Counted from the first letter of the stretch, positions 45,414-58,800 are shown. The stretch is 64,000 nucleotides of DNA from Flammula alnicola (GCA_015499995.1 JADNRV010000007.1:310001-374000); one strand, 5' to 3'. Numbers and translations are program-made. The notes: generated from the sequence alone by a model not told the origin.

Positions 45414-45746
45414 CCAGATAAAGTGTGCGTCTGTTTTAGAGCATCATTTTCTGGTGTGATGTCCACTGATATAACTTTCCGACTAGCGGGAGTGGCGCGA
45501 TGTCGTTGGCTCCATCGAACATGTTGCTCATATATCGGCACTGGCATTCGGTTCCTTTAGTTGGTTCAAGGATTGTCATACATACGTACAATATTTTTAA
45601 GGGAAATTGTGGGATAGGCATTCTTAGAGAAATAAACTCTTTTGAAATTTACGGCCGAGATCTGAGGAATTGGAATGAATGAATTGAAGGCAAGCCAAAG
45701 TATGCATGCTCGGATTCTACTGTTGAACGCAAGTACAGTTCAACAC

Positions 45747-46360
45747 CTATACTCCCGACATATCTTTGTTGGCCTATGAACGACTAGTTAGGTTTTCAAA
45801 CCGGGAAGAATAGTAGGTACGCGACTCACGTGGGGGTTGAAGAACAAACTGTTGGGGCCCCAAGGGAAGGGCTTGCCCCTCCTGTTCTGGTAGTCATACG
45901 CAGGGGATTCGGGAAGCACTCCGCCATTCTCTTGCTTTATGTGTTCGACGTGAGCCGCGTGCTCAACTTCAGTGTTATAAACCCAGGCGGTGCAGACAGC
46001 AACTATAAAAATAAATGTTAGGAGAGAAGGACGGAATCGTATTGCTTGACATACTGGCTGGAAGCGCGACGTAGTAGCTGGACATGACATTTTAGGCACG
46101 GTGATCATCCACGCGAAGGAGGGTCTAAAACATACCTGATTTTCCTCCAAAGGTCGGAAGCCTCTGATAAAATTGTGAGCACACATATTAAATTCGCACA
46201 GATTTCACTAACCCGCGGCATGGTGCGCGAGGGCCTTGTCTGCTTCCAGGAACTTCTCGAGGGCGGCGCCGTTCTCAGCAGCGGTCGCAATGCTACTATT
46301 GTTACGGGACCTAGCGGCACGGGCAACGGTCCTGAAAGAGTTTCGCACAGCAAAAGACAT
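45747..46360 (-). CDS. cox13: cytochrome c oxidase subunit VIa (COX13/COX6A)
   Basis: Minus strand, about 131 residues from ATG 46360-46358. The N-terminus is basic and Ser/Ala-rich (MSFAVRNSFRTVARAARSRN), a mitochondrial targeting signal. Then WRKISYYVALPAIAV, the single membrane helix of the family, EHAAHVEHIKQE and YQNRRGKPFPWGPNSLFFNP, the conserved C-terminal signature. The last small exon (45773-45747) adds ANKDMSGV; reading through the donor instead would give a different tail, but the spliced version fits the family's NPHxN ending. Five short exons. The subunit sits at the dimer interface of complex IV. Divergent from RPN2 across 202 bp. Confidence 0.92.
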
Positions 46361-46562
46361 CGCCGGCGGATGTGTAAACGAGGTAAGATAAGGTGGTAGA
46401 CTTTAGTTTAAGACAGAACGAGGAGGACAACCACAGGGTTATTTCGGAGGAGCATTCCGTATTTGCATGTGTTTGAATCCCACGACACCGCGTGCAAGGA
46501 CGCGTCACCTTGACTTGGGATTCCAAGCAGAATATCCTCTCTCTCATCTAAACTCTTTCCCA
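46361..46562. promoter_or_regulatory. divergent promoter between cox13 and rpn2
   Basis: 202 bp between two outward-facing start codons. It contains CACGACACCGCGTGC-like GC-rich sequence; no TATA box seen. Confidence 0.45.
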
Positions 46563-49500
46563 ATGGTTCGTCCACAGTCCTCCGCCGCTGGCGTCCTCGC
46601 GCTCCTGCAGGAACCAGACCCCATATTCAAACAACATGCTCTCAAAGCCCTCAACCCACTCGTCCCACAGTTCTGGGCAGAGATCTCAGAGCACATCGCT
46701 CTTATGTACGCTTCACGCTATATATGCACATAAACTTGTCTGATCAAACGTGGATAATGTAGAGAGGCTTTGTATGAAAGTGACGAACTTCCCAAACCAG
46801 CCCGAGATGCTGCAGCGCTGGTTGCTAGCAAAGTTTACTACTTCCTTGGGGAATATGACGAGGCACTTTCTTTTGCCCTTGGTTCAGGAAACGCGTTCCA
46901 GGCCGAAACTCGTTCGTATGGATCAGAGGAATATGTGGAGACAATAGTGTGTGCGTAAACGTCCATTGCGTCTTGTTTGTTGTTTTCTTATTCGTTACTT
47001 TTCTGAATAGCCAAGGCGATCGACCGCTATATTGAAGCGCGCTCTGCTGAGCAGTCCGGTAGCAAGGAGAAAATAGATCCTCGTCTCCAAACTGCTATTG
47101 AAGGAATATTTGGTCGTTGTATTGCAGAAGGCGAATTCAAACAGGTCCGTGGTGTTCCGTCATGGCTCACATTTCCCCGTGTATAAAATTAAACCACTTC
47201 TCATTTAGGCTATCGGAATCGCGCTGGAGTCGCATCGTCTGGACGTGATTTCTGCTATTTACAAGCAAACTAACGACAGTGGCCTTTTGTCTTACGCGAT
47301 GGAGGGCGTTCTTGACACTGGTTTCTCACTTTCGTACCGAGACCAGGTTCTGCGTTTCTTGTTCCCCCTCTTCCCTCGACCAACGGCCGGAGATGGCTCT
47401 CCTCATGTCCACGCGCTAACTCGACTCCTCGTCACGCTTAGCGACCCTTCATTGACCATTCCTTTGCTCACTTCGCTCGTCGCCAGTGAACAACTGTTGG
47501 CCTATCAATTTGCTTTTGATCTCGTTGAAGGCGGTTCCCAAGATTTCCTCGAGACTCTTCGAACAGACCTCCCAGAAGGCGACGAAGTAAATGTTTGCCT
47601 TGCATTGTCGAGATTCTCTTCTAACATATGCCGCATTTTAGAAAACAAAACCCATATATGATAAACTACGAACAATTCTGACTGGCAAGGAGTCCGTCAA
47701 GCTGTATCGCGAATTCCTTAAGCGGAACAACCAAACCGATCTTTTTATTTTGAAGAACACCAAGGTACTTAGGAGATTCGTTTTCAGTTGTTGATAGCTT
47801 CTGATCTTAGTACTCAGGATGCCCTGGAACCAAGATCGTCAATATATCACACAGCACTTACTCTGCAAAACGCCTTCATGCATGCCGGAACAACCTCTGA
47901 TGTCTTCCTCCGAGAGAATCTGGAATGGCTCGGTCTCGCCTCAAACTGGTCCAAGTTCTCTGCCACCGCCGGTCTTGGTGTCATCCACAAGGGTTACTTT
48001 GAGCAAGGCCAAACGATATTAGGACCCTACCTTCCTCAAAATGGAGGTGAAAGCAATGTACCTGGAGCAAATTACTCAGAGGGTGGAGCCCTTTACGCCT
48101 TGGGTCTCATTAACGCAGGGTGTGGTAGCGATGTCACTGCATACCTACGCGATGCCCTGAAAGCCGCACAAGGCGAAGTGGTCCAGCATGGAGCTGCTCT
48201 CGGGCTTGGTGTTGCTGGGATGGGTTCGAAGAGCTTGGAAGCGTTTGAAGATCTGAAGACCATTCTCTTCACCGATTCCGCTGTTGCTGGCGAGGCCGCT
48301 GGATATGCCATGGGTTTGATTATGCTTGGCACCGCCGCTTCTGAGCCTGTTCGCGAGATGCTGCAGTACGCTCGAGAGACACAGCATGAGAAGATCATTC
48401 GTGGTCTCGCACTGGGAACTGCCTTTATATACTATGGACGCCAGGAAGAAGCCGACGAGACGATTAAACTCTTGCTTGCAGAGAAGGTGCGTTTTGCAAT
48501 TTCTTTTTTCCTTTTCTTTTTGTTGCCAAAGTTCTTATTCTTACTTCACTATATAGGATCCCATTCTTCGATATGGAGGTGTCTATACACTGGCACTCGC
48601 ATACGCTGGAACTGCCAACAATGATGCCGTTCGCAGGCTGCTTCACATCGCTGTTTCCGACACGTCCGATGATGTTCGACGTGCTGCGGTCACTTCGTTG
48701 GCATTCCTTTTGTTCAAGAACCCTGGTCAGGTCCCTCGCGTCGTCCAACTTCTCAGCGAGAGCTACAACCCTCACGTTCGTTGTGGTGCCACGCTTGCTC
48801 TTGGCATTGCTTGCGCAGGAACCGGTCTCCAGGTTTGCCTTCTCTCCTTGACGTCCACAATTCGCGAATATTGATTTTTATTGCAGGATGCGGTTGAAAT
48901 TTTAGAACCCATGACCAAAGACAGTGTTGATTTTGTTCGTCAAGGAGCATTCATCGCGCTTGGTATGATCCTAGTGGAACAGTCCGAAGCTTCTTCTCCA
49001 TCCCTTGCCGCTACACGTGCAAAGTACACCAAAGTCATCTCGGACAAGCATGAAGATCCTATGGCTCGTTTCGGCGCTGCCATTGGTCAGGGCTTCATCG
49101 ATGCAGGAGGTAGGAATATTACCATCAGCCTGCAAAGTCGCGCTGGTAGCACCAATACCAGCGCAATTGTTGGAATGGTCATGTTCTGCCAGTTCTGGTA
49201 CTGGTATCCCTTGGCTCATTGTGCTTGCTTGTCCTTCTCTCCTACTGGCATCATCGGCCTGAATGGTGATTTGAAGGTAGGATATACAAAATCGTTGTTA
49301 AATACCCAGTCTAATCACCATTTATAAAGGCACCCAAATTTGACTACATCTCAAATGCGAAACCCAGCCTCTTCGCTTATCCTTCATCGGCGAAACCACC
49401 CAAGAAGGAGACAGTTACAAAAGTTGCCACCGCTGTTCTGTCGACAACTGCCAAAGTCAAGGCAAGAGAAAAGAAGAAGGCTGCGGCCGAGGGTGAGGGT

Positions 49501-50181
49501 ATGGAGTTGGTAAGTATTTTATCTCACTCTGAGGGAGGAAATTCTGAAAGAAGATTTTAGGACACGAAGCCTGAAGGAGATGCTGATGTAGAAATGAAAG
49601 CCGACGAAGCCTCGCCCAAGGATGGTGACGTGTCGCCGATTACCCAGTCGGTGTCAAATTTTGCGGAGGATAGCAAAGCCTCGACCTCAAGACCTAAAAA
49701 GTCTGAGCCTGCATTTGAGCAGCGTCCTAATTTCTCTAGGGTCACTCCTGCGCAATTGGCGTACATATCTTTCCCTTCTGAGGGTCGTTACCAACCCGTG
49801 CGAGCCGTCTCGACGAAAACACCACTTTCTAAGAGCGGCAAAGCTGTAGCTGTCTCTGGTAGCTCGGCGCCTGCGCTAGGATTGGGATCGGAGAAGTATG
49901 CCGGTGGAGGAGGCATCCTAATTCTGACTGACCTGCGACCGAACGAAGAGGCTGAATTCATTGAAATCGAGACTGCACCTGCCGCACCTACAGCAGCACC
50001 ACAGGCAGTCCCGACGCCCATTGCCACCGCACCGCCGACAGGCCGTCATATTGCTTTGGATGAGACCGCTCCTGAATCGGAACCTCCAGAAGCATTTGAG
50101 GTATGTTAACTATTTTTTTCTGGGTACAAGAATAACCTCTCATGATTCTGTTCGCAGTATCCTTTCGATCACGATACGTAG
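46563..50181 (+). CDS. rpn2: 26S proteasome regulatory subunit RPN2
   Basis: Start ATG 46563 ([19 protein letters not shown]). Exons continue through [36 protein letters not shown] and the PC-repeat toroid: [40 protein letters not shown] and [18 protein letters not shown]. The late region has [16 protein letters not shown], a Lys-rich linker, [19 protein letters not shown] and [14 protein letters not shown] last short exon adds YPFDHDT before the stop at 50179. About a dozen short introns, some with only small exons between. RPN2 is the scaffold of the 19S base that, with RPN1, organises ubiquitin receptors. Length and repeat order are normal. Confidence 0.94.
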
Positions 50182-50332
50182 AAGATCACGCTATATGTAC
50201 GCAATTATGGATGTCTTTTCTAATCACGTTTATTTCAATCTTATTTTGTCCTTCTATTGAGCTTTGTCAGCCTCGCAAGGAAGTATCTCAGGAGTCTCTA
50301 TCGTGAACTTCTACTCCTTAAGCTTACCCATC

Positions 50333-51484
50333 ATGTCGACAAGTGCCCGTCCTCGCGTTGCCATTCTAGATGACTATCAAGGTGTTGCTTTAACTAGCGC
50401 TGATTGGTCTCCCTTGAAAGACAAGGTGGTTGTTGATGTTTTCAGGGACACGCTGCTCGACGAGGATGCTCTCATCGAGAGATTAGCAAACTATGAGATA
50501 ATATGCGCTATGCGAGAGCGGACAAAGTTTTTCAAATCTTTGCTCGACAGGTTGCCTAAACTCAAGTTCGTATCATTTGAATTTCAAGAAATCAATTTCT
50601 AATTTCGCCTGCGCATAGGTTTATCGCGACAACAGGCCTAAGGAACGCGGGTATTGACGTTGCCTATGCCAAAACCAAAGGGATAGTTGTATCTGGTACT
50701 GGTGGATCGGGAAATGCCACCTTGGAGCATATTTGGGCACTTCTCCTGGCTACAGTCAGGTATATTACGGTCGAAGACGCTAACGTCAAAGCCGGAAATC
50801 CCCAATGGCAAAGCACGATGCCCTTAGGCTTAGCGGGCAAGACGCTAGGTCTAATTGGTGTGGGAAGGCTGGGAACGCAGACCGCAAACGTGAGCATTAT
50901 TTATAATTAATTCATCATGGACCCAAGGATTGACGCCATTTTTTCAATAGATTGCTAAGGCCTTCAATACGAAAGTCATTGCTTGGTCACCAAACTTGAC
51001 CCCTGAACGTGCACAAAAGGCTGGAGTAGAGTACGTCGCGACCAAGGAAACACTTTTCAAAAAGAGTGACATCGTATCGGTGCACCTTGTTCTTTCGGAA
51101 AAAACGCAAGGTATAATCACCAAGGAAGACCTCTCTCTCCTGAAACCCACTGCTTTCTTTATCAACACTTCTCGGGGACCTCTTGTGGATGAGGCCGCCT
51201 TGGTCGAGATATTGGAAAAAGAACGAATCGCTGGGGCTGGTCTAGATGTCTTTGATATCGAGCCATTACCTCTTAATCACCCCCTTCGAAGTGCGAAGAG
51301 AGTCACATTGAGTCCTCATACTGGATATCTCTCTGACTCGAACTATGCTGTAAGTTCTCGCAAAAGACGTATAAGAGCTTCATTGACGTGACTTACGATA
51401 CCCGTGTAGGTCTTTTGGACACAGACTGTCGGAAACATCGTCGCGTTTTTAGACGGTAAACCCACCAATGTAATACAGCAGTGA
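50333..51484 (+). CDS. D-isomer-specific 2-hydroxyacid dehydrogenase
   Basis: Start ATG 50333 (MSTSARPRVAILDDYQGVAL); four exons, stop 51482-51484. The NAD-binding motif GLIGVGRLG spans an exon. Catalytic residues of the family are visible: Arg in NTSRGPLVDEAAL, Glu in DVFDIEPLP and His in LSPHTGYLSD. The sequence GTGGSGNATLEHIWALLLA is typical of the fungal members. Substrate cannot be read from sequence; relatives reduce glyoxylate, hydroxypyruvate or other 2-oxoacids. It follows RPN2 in tandem 151 bp downstream. Confidence 0.9.
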
Positions 51485-52375
51485 AAGTCTGCATCGATTT
51501 CTTCAAAGAGCGCTCTATTTTTTTTTACGAATTCAGCGAACCTAAATATTATCGGAACTTCGGGTTAGTTATTTGAAAGTTTGCACTTTGTACAATCTGG
51601 GATGTACACTTCGGAGTCACCAGCGCGTCCCGCTGCATCGCGCGGCGCGACTTCATCGGTCACGTGTATGTTGGCTACTTGCAATTGATCCGTCGAATTA
51701 AGTATCGCCCCCTCCCGAGTCCTTTACTTTGTTGTCCCGTTGCCTTCACTACTTTTATGACACTTTTGATTTCTTTAAAAAATACATAAACGTGCGAGAG
51801 ATGTGGACATATATCGAGCAACGCCCTATATAAAGCATCCACAGCGGCATGGTATGGCCAATTCCGGTATCGTAAGTCCTGTCCCTCTATCATTTTTCCT
51901 GCAGAGATGATTCAATTATTCGTACCTTTTCAAAAGACAGACCGTGCACGAAAGAAATTGGATGCAGAAGGGCCTGCTCCAGATAATCTGCGGATAATCC
52001 CATACTCCAAGCCTGCTTCAGGAAATCCAGCTATTGCTGTCTCGACGGCTTCAATGTCGATGGCTTTGGACACTACTTAACCCCTGATTTCTTTTTGCTA
52101 AGCTTGCAAGTGGGTCCAGGAGCATTCACCAGTATTGGCTCGGTTCTGAACCACCCTCCAGCATGAAGCTGCATGAATTCAAAAAATTCGAAACACAAAC
52201 TCGACAAAGCAGTCTTAACGGAATTTCATATAATACCCGTGGCATTAGTGCATGAGCTGCAGCGGGGAGGTTGATATCATGCAGGATTGTGACGCGGAAA
52301 GCAAGCGGATTTCATAGTATTTTTCGACGCAAATCCACCTACTTATCAAAGCATTGCAAGCTTCGGCGTCGCCTC
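51485..52375. other. intergenic region with one small candidate frame
   Basis: No recognised gene between the dehydrogenase and the P450. A TATATAAA box at 51827-51834 precedes the small frame listed separately. The rest shows nothing notable. Confidence 0.4.
51854..52080 (+). CDS. candidate small two-exon gene, unrecognised
   Basis: ATG 51854 followed by 13 coding bases, a 38-bp GT..AG intron (51867-51904) and an exon that stays open to TAA 52078-52080, giving 62 residues; alternatively an ATG at 51907 begins a 57-residue frame. The visible sequence (QLFVPFQKTDRARKKLDAE, then Ser/Ala-rich) has no known domain. A TATA box lies only 20 bp upstream of the first ATG, which favours the second start. 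A chance open frame is quite possible. Confidence 0.25.
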
Positions 52376-54628
52376 CTACAATGAATTCTCCAGTTTTGCA
52401 GACTCGATGAGCTGGCAGATATGGTCGGATCGAGGAGTTATTTTCACTTTGTATGGTTTGGGATGACTTTCGAAAGTGATTAGGGTCTGCCGCCCACGAA
52501 TTAATGTCCCAGTTGATGGACATACCTGACGAGTCCATCCGTAAATTCAACCAAAGGTTCTACCACATTGCCTTCGTCGTCAACGGCCTTGGAAATATTG
52601 TAAGTCGCCATAACGCATGCAATGGCTATCCAGGCAGTGTTCGTGGCAAGGTGGCGACCAGGGCATACACTACGGGAAAAGATATGAAGCGAAGGTTGAA
52701 TGCCAATAGAAATGAATCCTACCGCCGACCGAAGCCAAAGCCCCCAACGATAGTGGGATCCGGCTGAAGGTCGAAGCTGATGCCCTCTTTCTGGAAAAAT
52801 CGCTCAGGCTTGAATAGGGAAGGTTCAGGATATAATTCTTCGTCATGTAAGATGGCCCTGCAAAATCGTGGATCAACATCGCTGTCAACGAAACTGTTAG
52901 GGGAAACTACCAGGCATTGGGTGTAACAGTGGCGCCTATTGATGTTCATGTCTGTCAGGCAGTGTTATACAACAGAGAAGAATGAACATTCTTACCGGCA
53001 GGTATCTTGTATCCGTCGTATTCATCTTCGTGGATAGCTCGGTGAGGGACAGCTGAGGAATGTGAATAATTGACCCAATTACTCTTTAATCGCAATGGAA
53101 TCACCTAATGGTGTGATTGGATGCCATCGCATTGTCTCTAAAATCATGGCCTCGAGGTATGGCAAAGACTGCCTATCACTGAAATCTGGTAACCTAGACT
53201 TCCCGATGACTTGATCGATCTCGGCTTGGGCTCTCTTTTGTACTTCTGGATAATGAGCCATGGCCAACACCCAGGCGAGAAGGAGAGACGAAGTCTAGGC
53301 AATAAGTCGATATTAATGTCCGGGCTACTACTTACTCAGACTGCGATGATGCACTCACGGTATCTGATCCAGCTGCATATGAAAAGTGAAGGCTATTAAT
53401 CAATACTGCGAAGTCGTACTTTCTTTGGACATACCTAAGTAAATGATCCCTGCACAGTTTTTAACTATTTCTTCCTCTTCTGGATTTATTGTATTTTCAG
53501 CCTTGATTTTTTCCAAGTTGTCGTATACGAAGGATTGTTCCGCGAGTCCATCGGCCTACGGAATAGAGTAAACAATATTTGTAAGAAGAAAAGGCAAAAT
53601 GACTAATACCATTGATTTCTTAACGGCATCGAATGGGATATTTCGAAGGTCCCATGCTCCTTTACTCCAAATCCCAGCTTTCCTCTTGAAACCAGCCCCA
53701 GGAACCCACGCTGACGAAAATCTGTAAGACAGGAAGCAGTTGACTAGAGGAAGGATTAACCTGGCACATGTTTTAAGATGGGAAGGAATTCAACAAGGAA
53801 ATTCCCAGTGGCATGTACTACAAGCAAGAGCGGTTGGACAGCTGTATGCACTAGATTGATATAGAAATCATTCTCGGCTTTGACCTCATAGCCATATGCT
53901 GCGCGGAGGACAATGGAACCGACGTATCTGATAAAGAGGGCTCATTAAAATAACTGAACTCCGAGCAAGAGATAATAAGCATACGTACTGTCGAAAATGA
54001 GGGGCAAACTGTTCTGGTGATCGACCTAGTTGTTCAAGGAGGTTGATTATCATCCTTTTCTGCACAGGATAATATGATGCTAGGTTTCGCGGTTGAAAGT
54101 ATTGATGAAACATTCTCCGGTGGCGCCTGGCATAAAGTAATTGTGAGGGCATGAAGACTCGAACTGATGATGTGGCGTCCGTGTGCTTACCTCCATCGAT
54201 CCGTGTACGCCATATGTGCAAAATCCCATTCCCAGCCCATAAGTTCGTTGGCCATAACCTATAGTGAACGATTCCCTTAATAAATATTTCTGCAGCGGTC
54301 CAAGGCAGAAACTGCGAACCATTCTTGGTCGATCAGAATAATTCGACGATCGTTTGTCTAGCAGCTCTGTAGTCGCTTTTAGAGAATTCAGGACGATCGT
54401 GGTGTTGTTAAAGGCACTGAAAGAGAAGACATCCCCATATTTCTTGGCCCAGTCGGCGTATGTCAGCCAGGGATAGTGGTGAGGAACGTCGTAGACGTTG
54501 CCGATAACGGGATAGCCTTTGGGGCCAGGGGGTAAGGGCAAATCCTTGCGCCTCCTTAACAAGAGACGGAGAAGGTACGAGGCTATAAAGGCCACTAGAA
54601 TTGGATAAAGAGTATTAGTCGAAATCAT
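52376..54628 (-). CDS. cytochrome P450 monooxygenase
   Basis: Start ATG 54628-54626 with an N-terminal membrane anchor (ILVAFIASYLLRLLLRRR) and the proline hinge LPLPPGPKGYPVIGN. About ten exons. Conserved P450 motifs in order: the I-helix AGSDT (split by introns near 53360), ExxR in the K-helix (LETMRWHP), and the heme loop FGFGRRVCPGRHLA, with the donor intron cutting it at the Arg (52746 region). The C-terminus is spliced to HPKPYKVKITPRSD, ending at 52376. A typical class II fungal P450 of about 510 residues, likely ER-bound; substrate unknown. No accompanying biosynthetic cluster genes were seen. Confidence 0.88.
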
Positions 54629-55787
54629 GCGAAGTTACAGACGCTTGAGGGACACAAGCTCTTCTTCTTATATCCCAGAAAACCATGCCGTGAACCCGTT
54701 GACATAAAGAGTACCCTATCGATCCGCGGAGACCAACGGTTGTGGAGGGCAAAGGGCCCGATAGGTAGGCATCAGATGCTCCGGCCTCTGCTCCTGCAAA
54801 TAATCAAGTTTGCTTAATTGACCGCGCAGATTGGAGTTCTGATGACTTCGCAGACAACCTGACCAGGGCCTACGGCGGCCGACGTTTTCTCGTTTCCGTC
54901 TGGAAAAGTTTACCCCAAGAAGCCGCTTAAAGGATGATCGATAATATTGCAATGGCCAGCATAAGTTTCGACCCGCAGTGTTAAGGAGTCTCAAACAATA
55001 TTCACACTAGCAGGGCATAGGATGCAACGGTGGTATGAGACGTTTACGACATTACGTGAAAAATAATAATAGATCACCTATCACTGTGCGATAAAGACAG
55101 GTGTAACTTGGTCATGGGTGTAACCAGTGTGTCCACCCTGTCTCTCACCCGTCAGAACCTTCCGGTCTTTGCATCAGTATTCCCACCACACCAACGAGGA
55201 TAATAAACAAGTACCCGACAAATATCAGCGCGTCCTGCTATTGTAGCTTCAGACAAGACCACTGACTCCGCAGCAACTCCGCGGAAGTTTAAACATATGA
55301 ATGAGTATACCACAGGACTGAGTAGGCCAAGTTATCTTGTCTCTTGGTTCTAAAAAAAAGAGTTTACTGGAATCCAGCCAAGGCGCTTGCAGCAGACAGC
55401 TCCATTACATAGGAGATGCTCCCAGAGGCCGTCCAGCGCCCAGCAAGGCGTAACAACCGTCTTCTGCCATGCGCAGACGTGGGGAGTAGATTATCAAGAG
55501 TTGAACGGTGACAAAAAAGACAAGACGGAAAAAGAAACCGAAGAGAGATGAAAAAAGAGAGCGTGGGCAATGGAGGGCTATGGCAAGGCTATGGCCATTG
55601 GCCAAGTCCGAGTCGCGTCTGAGTTGAAGTTAGAAGGCGAAGCGTGACATAGGGGCTCGTGACGGATAAGATCACGAGACGATCAAGTCACATCTTTGAA
55701 GAATTGAACTCGATTCACGACTGCTTGTTTTGTTGTTTCTTTTCATCTTCCATCTTCCATCCGTGCCACTTTACAATCTAAACAGAC
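54629..55787. other. intergenic region between P450 and importin alpha
   Basis: No supported gene in about 1.16 kb. Open frames on both strands are short and without family features. The last 60 bases before 55788 are pyrimidine-rich and form the importin alpha leader. Confidence 0.5.
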
Positions 55788-57690
55788 ATGGAGTCAACTG
55801 AATCTCGTACCATGAAGGCTCGTAGGGATGGTGAGTCTTCTATCAGTTAATATCGCCATCCTTTCTTTAACGCGTTTTGGTCGCGCAGCCTACAAAGCCA
55901 AAGGTCCTCTCAAGCAGGACGATCTTAGACGTCGTCGGGAGGAGCAGCAAGTCGAGATCAGGAGACAGAAGAGGGAGGAGAATATCTCCAAAAGGCGTAA
56001 TTTCCTTCCTTCTGCAGGACCCGACTCTGATGAGGAAATTGGTGGAGGTGTTTGGGATCCTCCTGTAGCCAACATTTTTCTTGAGTTTTTCCAGATAGCC
56101 TGCTTACACCCGATTTTTCATCCAGCTTGCTGAGGAGATGATTTCTGGTGTCTTCTCTGATGATCCTGAACGTCAACTTGACGCGACCACCAAGTTCCGT
56201 AAACTTCTTTCAAAAGAGAAGAATCCACCCATCGAGCGCGTAATCGAGTGTGGTGTTGTTCCCCGATTTGTCGAGTTCCTCAAGCATGGTCATGCTATGC
56301 TTCAGGTATGTTGCCTGCCATTCCTTTCGTTAATGATCTATTTGACAACTTTCTCTTTTGTAAATTTATAGTTCGAAGCCGCGTGGGCGCTTACCAACAT
56401 CGCCTCTGGAACTGCCGAGCACACTCAAGTTGTTATCAGTGCTCAGGCTGTACCTGAATTCATCAACCTGCTCTCCTCTCCCGTGCTGGATGTTCGGGAG
56501 CAAGCAGTGTGGGCCCTCGGAAACATCGCTGGAGACAGTCCCCAGTGCAGAGATTATGTCCTTCAACAAGGAGCACTGAGGCCTTTGCTCACTCTCCTCA
56601 GCGAAAACCACAAGCTCAGCATGCTCAGGAATGCTACCTGGACTTTGAGCAACTTCTGCAGAGGAAAGTCACCTCAACCAGATTGGGAACTTGTAAGTGC
56701 TTTTCCCTTCTGTCCATTTTAGTTGTTAATCCCGATATCACAGATTTCACCAGCATTGACTGTTTTAACCAAACTCATCTACTCCCTCGATGACGAAATT
56801 CTGATTGATGCCTGCTGGGCGATCTCTTACCTTTCTGATGGTTCAAACGACAAGATCCAGGCAGTCATCGAATCTGGAGTTTGCAGGCGCCTTGTTGATC
56901 TGCTTCTGCACCAGTCGACTTCCGTCCAGACTCCTGCTCTTCGTTCAGTTGGAAACATCGTGACTGGTGATGATCTTCAAACCCAGGTTGTTATCGCTTC
57001 GGGCGCTCTGCCTGCTCTTCTGTCACTCCTTTCATCTCCTAAGGACGGCATTCGAAAGGAAGCCTGCTGGACAATATCGAATATCACTGCTGGATCTCCT
57101 CCTCAGATTCAGGCTGTCATTGATGCCAACATCGTCCCCCCTCTGATCAACATCCTCCAGCATGCTGATTTCAAGACTAGGAAAGAGGCTTGCTGGGCCA
57201 TCTCTAACGCGACTTCCGGTGGCCTGCAAGAGCCCGCACAGATTCGCTACCTTGTTTCCCAAGGTTGCATCAAGCCCCTTTGCGACTTGCTAACAATGAT
57301 GGACAACAAGATCATCCAAGTTGCTCTCGATGGGTTGGACAACATCCTCAAGATTGGCGAACAGGATAAGATCGCGGCAGGACCTGGTGCAGTCAACCAG
57401 TACGCTCTATACGTCGAAGAGGCTGGAGGCATGATCACTATCCACAACCTCCAGCAACACGACAACTTGGAGATCTACAAGAAGGCTTTCAACATCATGG
57501 ACAAGTACTTCCCAGACGAAGAAGAAGTCGACACCGCCATCAGTGCACCCAATGTCGACGCTTCCGGTGCATTTGCCGTGAGTTTTCTCTGGTCCTTGTT
57601 TTCTCGTATACAGGACTGAGGTTTTTTTTTTTGTTGCAGTTCCACTCAGACATGAGTGCCCCTCAAGGAGGATTCAGCTTCGGGCAGTGA
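55788..57690 (+). CDS. srp1: importin subunit alpha (karyopherin alpha, SRP1)
   Basis: Start ATG 55788 ([14 protein letters not shown]), then the importin-beta-binding region rich in Arg/Lys ([20 protein letters not shown]). Armadillo repeats follow: [80 protein letters not shown] and [15 protein letters not shown], with the conserved W..N pairs that bind nuclear localisation signals. The C-terminus is [16 protein letters not shown], stop 57688-57690. Six to seven exons, about 530 residues, normal for the single fungal importin alpha. Confidence 0.95.
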
Positions 57691-58235
57691 TTTCTTTCTT
57701 CTCGTCATCCTTTTTACATCATGCTTTCTGCGTTTTTGTACCCACGTCTGTCGTATCCCAGTTTATTCAAATGTCTAGTACAAATTTTACTTCAGTTTCC
57801 CACTTTTTTTTTATCAAGGCCACACAGAATAATACTCGATCTTGATTGCATTTCTTCTGACTATCTTCTAATGCATACGCAGTGCATTCCTCGCAGCTCA
57901 AAGTAACAAAATGCTTATAGAATTGTATTAAGTACGCTTCACCATCTTTGAACCAGTATGAACACTTTCATGCCGACGAAGATACAAGATACAAGCCAAA
58001 TATGACTCGACCTTGCGACGGATATTTTGGGACGAAACGTGACACAATAAATAAACTTTGGTCTACGTAGTACAACAACGAACGCGTTCAACTCACTGCT
58101 GAAGCGCTGAATCCTCGGTACTTCAACTTACTCGAGTTCCATCCATGCTCTCACAAGCCGACTGCTCATAATCAATAGTCCCGCAAATATTTTCAACGAC
58201 TCTTGGAACTTGAAGGCAGTATCTAGCAAACCGTT
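57691..58235. other. intergenic region (importin alpha 3' end, LSM5 promoter)
   Basis: 545 bp with no supported gene. It is T-rich just past the importin alpha stop; nothing else stands out. Confidence 0.45.
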
Positions 58236-58714
58236 ATGGCCTCACAGATTCTCCCATTAGGTTTGTGGTTTGAATGGTCCTTCACAATTCTCTCAAAGTT
58301 GACCGAGCGACAGAACTTATTGACAGATGTATCGGCTCAAAGATATGGGTGATTATGAAGAGTGAACGTGAATTCACCGGCACTCTTCTCGGATTTGATG
58401 ACTACGTTAGTGAGTACAACTTTTACCATGGGATAGAGTGCTCCCACTGATCAGAGGCATCTCTACTAGACATCGTGCTAGAGGACGTGATAGAATTGTG
58501 CGTTATCCTCACTGTATGCGACTGCCATGGCTTACCTAGCATTCAGTGAGACGACATCCCAAGGAGTCAAAAAGACGAAGCTGGCCCAGACATTGTTGAA
58601 CGGGAGTAACATAGCTATGGTGCGTTCCTTATCCTCCTTTTTACATACTCGATTAAAATTTGATGGATATTATCCTAGCTGATACCTGGAAGTAATGGAC
58701 CTGATGATAGCTGA
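58236..58714 (+). CDS. lsm5: LSM5, U6 snRNA-associated Sm-like protein
   Basis: Five very short exons starting ATG 58236 (MASQILPL, split codon, [20 protein letters not shown]). Next come [12 protein letters not shown] and [11 protein letters not shown], the Sm1 motif, and [24 protein letters not shown] with [11 protein letters not shown], the Sm2 motif (NGxNIAMLIPG). Stop 58712-58714. Because every exon is below 100 bp, the gene is invisible as a single long frame. Lsm5 belongs to both the Lsm2-8 ring (U6 snRNA) and the Lsm1-7 ring (mRNA decay). Confidence 0.94.
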
Positions 58715-58800
58715 GCACTGTGCATCGCTTCTCTCTGTTCGGTTATACTGTGATATAACTTCGATTGTCAAAACTCGATAACCATACTGTAAAAATTAAA

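Noticed and set aside
52376..54628. Secondary-metabolite cluster around the P450
   Set aside because: Neighbours are a 2-hydroxyacid dehydrogenase and importin alpha; no synthase, transporter or regulator is nearby.
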